A stretch of 64,000 nucleotides of DNA, taken from Mesotaenium endlicherianum (taxonomy: Eukaryota > Streptophyta > Zygnematophyceae > Zygnematales > Mesotaeniaceae). The position numbers and the translations under genes are program-made. Of the stretch, positions 58,942 through 64,000 are shown piece after piece. Position 1 is the stretch's first letter, and each line of letters begins with the position of its first letter. Below the pieces are notes generated by a model. The model was not told where the DNA came from, searched no databases, and saw only the letters and a program-made list of their open reading frames with translations. The DNA lies in the NCBI GenBank assembly GCA_009602735.1, contig WELA01001243.1, positions 124,445 to 188,444 of the forward strand, written 5' to 3'.

Positions 58942-59269
58942 TGAGGGTCTTGGCCGAGGTGGCACACAACGCTTCTGCAGCATCCCTACTGTACTTGGCT
59001 TTAGATAGCCAATTGATCAATATCTTTCCGGGCACTTGCTGGTTCCATACCCCTAGCCTTTCGGCTGACTACTCCGTCCAAATCCCCATCCATCCCTGGG
59101 TGTGGGTTTGACGTGTCGGGACCACTATGACAGTGATTACGACTTTGACATGACCGCTGACCGAGATAACTCGGTCCTTTGGTCGGTGAGTCAACACTGA
59201 CTTCCCGTACCTGGGCGGCCGTGGCTTGCGCTGTGCGTGCGGCACCGTCAAGTGGATAGCAGTCGCGAC

Positions 59270-60686
59270 ACTTGGTCTGGTTCATCATGTGAAGTTCGAA
59301 AATTTATTTGGTAGTTTTCCTTTAGTCCCTCATACGTTACGATTAAGGCGAGACTTAGCATTTACGCTCCACGTCGCAGTGAGAGCTTCAACAAAGCTTC
59401 CCTCAAAACTGCTCGCTCCATTCAGATCAGAAAGTAGGAAATCGGGATTGAGGACAAATTAGAAAGTCCTGATTGCCATCAATCTCGGAGTCGCTAACTT
59501 CATCGACAAAAGAGTATCACAAACTTGGGCATATGAAGGGTACGTGAGCGTGGATTGGGACCTGGTTACCGGCTGATGCCGGCAACTTTGTTTGTCAGGA
59601 TTAATTAGGACACAGTTGAGCACTCAAATCCGCGACAATAAGGCGGCGCAATTAATTGTCGGTTTCAGAATAAGGATGTCCAGGTCAGAGCCTGAAGGCC
59701 ACTGAACGCTATCTGAAGGACATAAGAACGCAGACAGATCTTCTGCAATGTTCAGGTTGTTGTCCTGATTACTGTGTCTAGGAACTTTACACGCTTCAGA
59801 TGGGGTGGAAATACATCTTCTTTCGTGTCACTGTTCGATGCACAGTATGTGCGTCGCGCCATTGTGCCAGGATTGATCGTGACAAGAAAATCCCGACCCC
59901 TTACGTGGAAATATGAGGATAGTTTGAGAAAACTGACAGAAAGTGCAGTAAAGTGCGTAAAAATGCACAAAAATGCACAAAAATGTACAAAAAGGTGCAC
60001 AACGAATCCAATCGGGGCGCTTTGAAGTTACTTTCTGATGGCTTGTCAGAAAAAGAGCGTGATCGGAATGATCACTGACCTTATGGTGCCTTTTGGAGCA
60101 TTTTGGAGCATCCTGGAGAAACTTTAGACGACAAGTTCAGAGATTGTGAGACTTCTGCCTCCCTAAATTGATCAGATGGTACCGAATCTCGTCCTCCATC
60201 TCAAAACGCGTGCGCTTCTAAAAGGGGCCCGCCTCCAGGTCTATGTCCGGCTCTTTCTGGCACAGTCTGGCAGGTGTTCTACTTCGTACCGCTTCTTGCA
60301 GATTCCGAAGGCGATGGAATCATGAACGACTGATATTTGACAAATTATTTTCATTTGCCTGATGGCTTGTAGGAAACTGGGCCATGCGAGGGGGTTGAGC
60401 AGGATAGGGGCAAATCGAAGGCTGTATCCATTTTTTCCGCCTGGTCCTCCTTCGGGCGTCACGTGAAATATGTACGCGTGGTGCTTCAATCTAGAAGCGG
60501 TTGCCTTCACTGTGCTTAGAGTTTCTTGCAATAACATCTGCAGTGTGAACCATCTGTAGTCAGCTTATGGTTTAACATTTTTTTTCTTTACTTGTCGTAC
60601 CAACCTGTATTTTGTGACGACTGGAGCGTGCTCCTGAAGCTAGAAACCGAGATATGTAGAGCAGAACTTTAGTGGCAGTAGCTATA
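59270..60686. other. intergenic region upstream of the pyrophosphatase-like gene
   Basis: About 1.4 kb without a recognisable gene. At 59940-59998 there are short tandem units of AAAATGCAC. An open frame at 59774-60025 includes that repeat and shows no family. Upstream exons or the promoter of the gene at 60687 may lie here; no clear TATA box is seen. Confidence 0.4.
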
Positions 60687-61314
60687 ATGGGAGAAGCTTG
60701 CTCAGTTACACCCATCCATGCTTCACATGGTGATTATGGAAGCGAAACATGGCACACTACGAATCTTGACGTAGCTGGGACTGTCGGGCATAGGTTGCTG
60801 TTTTGGAGTGATGTTGGGCAAAGAGCGTCTCCTTGGCACGATATTTTGTTAGATGCAGAGCAGCAGACCATTCCGATAGTGTGCACGCTGCCAAAATCTG
60901 GAGAGGAGAGATATCAGTTAGCATACGAAGAGCCATTCACTCCGTTGAAACCAAAGGACCGTTCTTCCTACAGCTTGTATCCTCTTAAGGCGCCTTGGAA
61001 CTGTGGCTTCTTGCCCCAGACATGTGCCGATTGCGAGGAAATCACGGAGGGTACCTCTACCAATACAAGGGGACCTATTCCGGTGATTGACATAGGATCA
61101 GCAAGTGCGTACATGGGTGCTGTGTACTCTGTGAAACCATTAGCTGCACTCGCTGCAGTAGGGAGGCAAGGCCAGCTTCTGTGGAAAATTGTAGGGATAG
61201 CATCAACGGATCCAATGGCGCAGATATTGAGCTGCCACGCTGACGTGGAGAAGCACAGGCCAGAATTGTTCACCAGAGTGCTCAGGTGGTTGACCATGAA
61301 CGGCACCTATGCAG
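60687..61314 (+). CDS. inorganic pyrophosphatase-fold protein lacking catalytic acids (likely pseudoenzyme), first large exon
   Basis: ATG at 60687 (MGEACSVTPIHAS); the exon ends GCAG/GTAGAG at 61314 after 209 codons. The order of blocks follows eukaryotic family I soluble pyrophosphatase: SPWHDILLDAE (usually F/PWHDIPLYA), CTLPKSGEERYQLAYEEP (usually VEIPRWTNAKMEI..), LYPLKAPWNCGFLPQT (usually FPHKGYIWNYGALPQT), GPIPVIDIGSASAYMG (usually GDNDPIDVxEIG), LLWKIVGIASTDP (usually TDWKVIAINVDDP), DVEKHRPELFTRVLRWL. The DxDPxD metal-binding aspartates are replaced (TRGPIP), the early catalytic Glu is Thr and the active-site Tyr is Cys, while fold-type residues remain. Pyrophosphate hydrolysis is therefore unlikely; a regulatory or structural role, or gene decay, is possible. 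Downstream exons were not identified with confidence. Confidence 0.68.
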
Positions 61315-62610
61315 GTAGAGCTCTCTGGCCGCTCGTTCTGCACTCCCTTCTACAATTTCTTCTGAAATCGCAGGTTGTCAAAGTATCCCAACCTTGTTTC
61401 CAGGAAACCAAAAGCCACTCCTCACCAGAAACTCTGCCTTCCTTGCCTGAGTCCAACAAGTGTGACCACTTTGTACGCGCAATTCTGCGCACCACTCTGT
61501 GACTTTGTCATCCAAAAAAAAAGGCTGGCATCTCATTTTCTAAGGGTTGTTCATGTCTGGCCGGCAGCTTTTGCTGAAGCTTCAGGATGATGGTCGTGAT
61601 GGGTTCGGTTTTTTCACAACGCCATGAGCCTTATAAATCTATGGCTTTTGAAAAATATATAGTCGGGAGTATCCAATTTGACGTAGAAGGGAGCTGAGGA
61701 GAACGTTGGAGCCATGGCTGGCAGATATCAGGATCCTGAAAACGTAGTATTTGCTGGCATTGAGCCAGCTTCTTTGTCCCAACTTCCGAGCCAGCTACTT
61801 TGCTCGCTGAAGTTTGAACTTTAGTGTCTGTTGGTTTGCACCGTGCTGGGTGCTCTGGCTTCATGATAAACCCGTTTTGTGCGTTAGCATTGCATGAGAA
61901 CGGAGCATGCGGCGTGCAATACAGTCACAAACTCAGCCCGGCTCTTGGGAAAAAATGATACTGCAAGGGGCAGCTTGACTGGTCATCATCTCAAACCATT
62001 ATCTCGACACCGTGAACACGTGACAAGTGTTGCTCTCCGAAAAGTACTCCGCGGGGATCATATCGTGAACCCAACCTCTGTAATTTCACCTCTTCTTGCG
62101 ATGTCGATGCACCCCAGAAATCGACGACCTACCTTGTCCGTGGTGGTTAGCATCAGCGACGAGTTTGCTATAGTGATGCTATGGTTGTCCTAGCGAGGTG
62201 TTTGCGTACAAGAGAAGTCCTCCATGTGGAAGCCCGGCACTCTCTTCATCGACGTGACGTCACTCACGCCGCAGATATGCTTTTGCCAGCTTTCTCAACC
62301 TTGATAGTACTCACATGGGCGTGTTCCATTCTGTGCAACAATTCTTCTCTTGGTAACCTCGCATCCACAGCCATGGCCATACACGGAAGCGCGTGGCCGG
62401 ATCTTACGTCTTCCTCCCAGCTGGTGAATGCTTACTGATGCACTTCCCAAGGGCCATGCACATGCAACATTGGACCGGCTACGGTCCACGTCAGCCTTCC
62501 GCCACACCCTTTCTATCTGACACCCACTGCCACCAGCTGTCTGCTCGTGGGGGTGCACAATATTGCTTCTCCTAAGGACCGGGGGAAGCGATTTGAATAA
62601 CAGCAACTTG
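61315..62610. other. intron(s) or intergenic sequence after the pyrophosphatase-like exon
   Basis: About 1.3 kb. A TCGCAG acceptor at about 61374 could start a next exon, but its reading does not resemble the pyrophosphatase C-terminus. Other open frames (61894-62193, 62181-62438) show no motif. Confidence 0.35.
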
Positions 62611-62624
62611 ATGCCTTAACTTGC

Positions 62625-62850
62625 TTGTGCTTGTGCTTGCTCCCTTCCTCCTGCAGAGGGCAAGGGGGGCATGTTCTGGCAAAAGGACAATCTGATTGTG
62701 CGTGTGCTCGCTCTCTTGCTCCTCCTGCAGAAGGCCAGGGGGGGGGGATTTTCTGCACGAACGGCAGTCTGATGCTTTTGCTCGTCGTGCCTGTGCTTGC
62801 TTGCTCCCTCCTGCAGAGGGCAAGGGCGGGATGTTCTGGATGAACGAGCG
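62625..62850 (+). repeat. three tandem copies of a splice-acceptor/exon-start module
   Basis: CTCCTGCAG followed by an (A/G)GGCAAGGGGGGCATGTTCTGG-like block occurs with CTGCAG at 62651, 62725 and 62811 (spacings 74 and 86). Each is preceded by a pyrimidine-rich TGCTTGTGCTTGC-type tract. Only the third copy runs into the long open frame. Confidence 0.75.
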
Positions 62851-64000
62851 GCCGGCGAACGTGGAGGTGGCGCTCACGATCGTCGCGCATGCGCACATGG
62901 CATGGAAGGTGCTCCACGACCAGAAGATGCTGCCGGGGACCTCTGCCTCAGCAGCCGACGCGCGGCGCACTGCGGGGCTGCCAGCGTATGAGTGCCGTAC
63001 AACCCGCAGGCGCCTGAGCGAGAGCGAGGCCCCCCCAGACCTGCCCGAGCTCCTCGAGGGCGTCAGGGACGCGTACCCTCTCAACCTGCAGCGCACGCGG
63101 CCGGGCAAGCGGGGCAGCAGCCTGGACCTAGCTCCCGGCGCGAGCACGCCCCCCTGGAGTGTCGTCAGCGAGTGGAAGAAGGGGGCGCCGATACAGGTGG
63201 CGGACACCAGGCGGCCCACGGCGGTCCCGCCGTGCACGCCCAAGACGGACCCGAGCCCGAGGGTAAAGCGCGACATGACGCGCGAAGGGCACGGCGGCGG
63301 CGGTGCCTCCCGTGACAGAGGCAGCGCCGGGGGGGAGCCTGCTGGTGGGGGGGGCTCAGCCTCCTCTTCGCCCGTGAGGGCGTGGCCTCCTCCCGCAGCT
63401 TTCAGGGGGAGTGTGCCGGCCTGGGATGACAGGGACAGCCTTGCCGCGCTGTTCCACCTCCAGCAGCAGCAGCGGGCAGAAGCGGCCGAAAGGGCCGATT
63501 TGGCGCAGGAGTGGCGTGACAGGGGGATCGAAGCGGGCGGCGGCAGCGGCGACGGTGACAAGCACCTCCTTCAGGGTGAGAAGCAGCAACAGCAGCAGCC
63601 GAAGCAGCTCAGCGGGTACGGCCATGGCCTGAGGAGAGCGCGGAGCGGCGCTGAGCTTCTCTCGCCCCTCAGTCCAGATGCGGCCAGCCCCCCCCCCTCG
63701 TTTAACCCCTCCAGCGGCCCCTCTCCCTCTGTGCTGGACTTGCGGGTGTTGCTGGCATCCCCACAGAGGCCCCGGCCGCCCAACAGGACGCACGAGAGGG
63801 GCCCCCTGGGATGGGTGAGGGGGTCCGAAGAGCTGCTGCCCAACGTGCCTGGCAGCCGCCAAACTAGCCCCAGCCACACGCCCCTTTCCTCCAGCGGTCA
63901 CGGCAGCCCGAGACAGCAAGGAGGGGTGGGCGGCAGCAGCAGCCAGTGGGGCAGCCCCACAGTCCGCTCGGGGGGCAGCTCCCACCAGACGAGCCCCAGC
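62817..64000 (+). CDS. large low-complexity protein of unknown function, exon running off the window
   Basis: From the acceptor TCCTGCAG at 62816 a plus-strand frame stays open to the window end (about 394 codons; first internal ATG at 62831). The first part is ordered: GKGGMFWMNERPANVEVAL, TIVAHAHMAWKVLHDQKMLP. It then becomes Ser/Pro/Gly-rich with DLPELLEGVRDAYPLNLQR, PPWSVVSEWKKGAPIQV, a Gln/Ala helix (LAALFHLQQQQRAEAAERAD) and repeated PxSP motifs, suggesting a long disordered regulatory region with possible proline-directed phosphosites. I do not recognise the family. The exon is very GC-rich, so opposite-strand frames are also long, but only this one has an ordered start and a matching splice acceptor. 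Confidence 0.62.

Larger units (their letters stand above)
52094..59269. mobile_element. Element D2: second copy of the non-coding D element, split by element B
   Basis: Parts 52094-53327 and 58947-59269, together about 1.56 kb, homologous to D1 end to end: TGTCGTGCCTAACGGCG at the left, the ACAAGGACAGAAGCGTCTTA block, and GCGGCACCGTCAAG...GTCGCGAC at the right. Flanks ACTGG and ACTTG look like a decayed 5-base target duplication. Non-coding. Confidence 0.72.

Noticed and set aside
61894-62438. Two open frames between the pyrophosphatase-like exon and the last gene
   Set aside because: No family motifs, no supporting splice signals and ordinary length for chance open frames.
62572-63561. A 329-codon minus-strand open frame
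   Set aside because: It has low-complexity Pro/Ser/Arg composition and is antisense to the plus-strand exon, which has a splice acceptor and an ordered start.
63356-63985. A 209-codon minus-strand open frame
   Set aside because: Same reason: a GC-rich shadow of the plus-strand exon, with no motif.

Overview
This window is nuclear DNA of a plastid-bearing eukaryote, most likely a green alga. Introns are short and GT-AG, coding exons are GC-rich, one host gene encodes a plastid-type membrane protein with relatives in cyanobacteria and plants, and the Ty3/gypsy LTR elements use a plant-style initiator-Met primer site (TGGTATCGGAGC). The species cannot be named from the sequence alone. LTR elements that carry a DNA methyltransferase are known from charophyte algae and dinoflagellates, so a charophyte or other green alga is a reasonable but unproven guess.

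Layout. (1) 1-5.6 kb is host DNA: an MFSD6-like major facilitator transporter on the minus strand runs off the left edge, and a plastid DUF3082-like membrane protein on the plus strand diverges from it. (2) 5.6-8.9 kb has no recognisable gene. (3) 8.9-25.0 kb is a large, rearranged Ty3/gypsy-type element on the minus strand ('element E'). It carries Gag with two zinc knuckles, an Ala-rich linker, protease, a C5-cytosine DNA methyltransferase, RT, RNase H, integrase and a PHD finger. (4) 25.0-25.46 kb is a small host island with DH (RhoGEF)-like exons. (5) 25.46-49.3 kb is a nest of elements. Chromovirus 'C' was entered by a non-coding TG..AC/CA element 'D1', which was in turn entered by nearly whole chromovirus 'A'. 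Further LTRs, a second divergent methyltransferase fragment, and a large inverted LTR pair follow. (6) 49.5-50.0 kb holds exon-like coding segments ending in a PH-like helix. (7) 52.1-59.3 kb is a second D element ('D2') entered by chromovirus 'B'. (8) 59.3-64.0 kb is host DNA again: a pyrophosphatase-fold gene that has lost its metal-binding acidic residues, and the start of a large low-complexity gene running off the right edge.

The main points of interest are: element E, which pairs a DNA methyltransferase (a chromatin 'writer') with a PHD finger (a 'reader') at the integrase tail; a second, clearly different methyltransferase-bearing lineage at 42.6-44.0 kb; a third ORF in the A/C chromovirus family preceded in two diverged copies by a similarly sized, well-formed intron; and the pyrophosphatase-like pseudoenzyme. 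All LTR elements are described as fossils. A is the best preserved (pol and third ORF look whole, gag looks broken in about two places). B has a few interruptions, and C and E have many.
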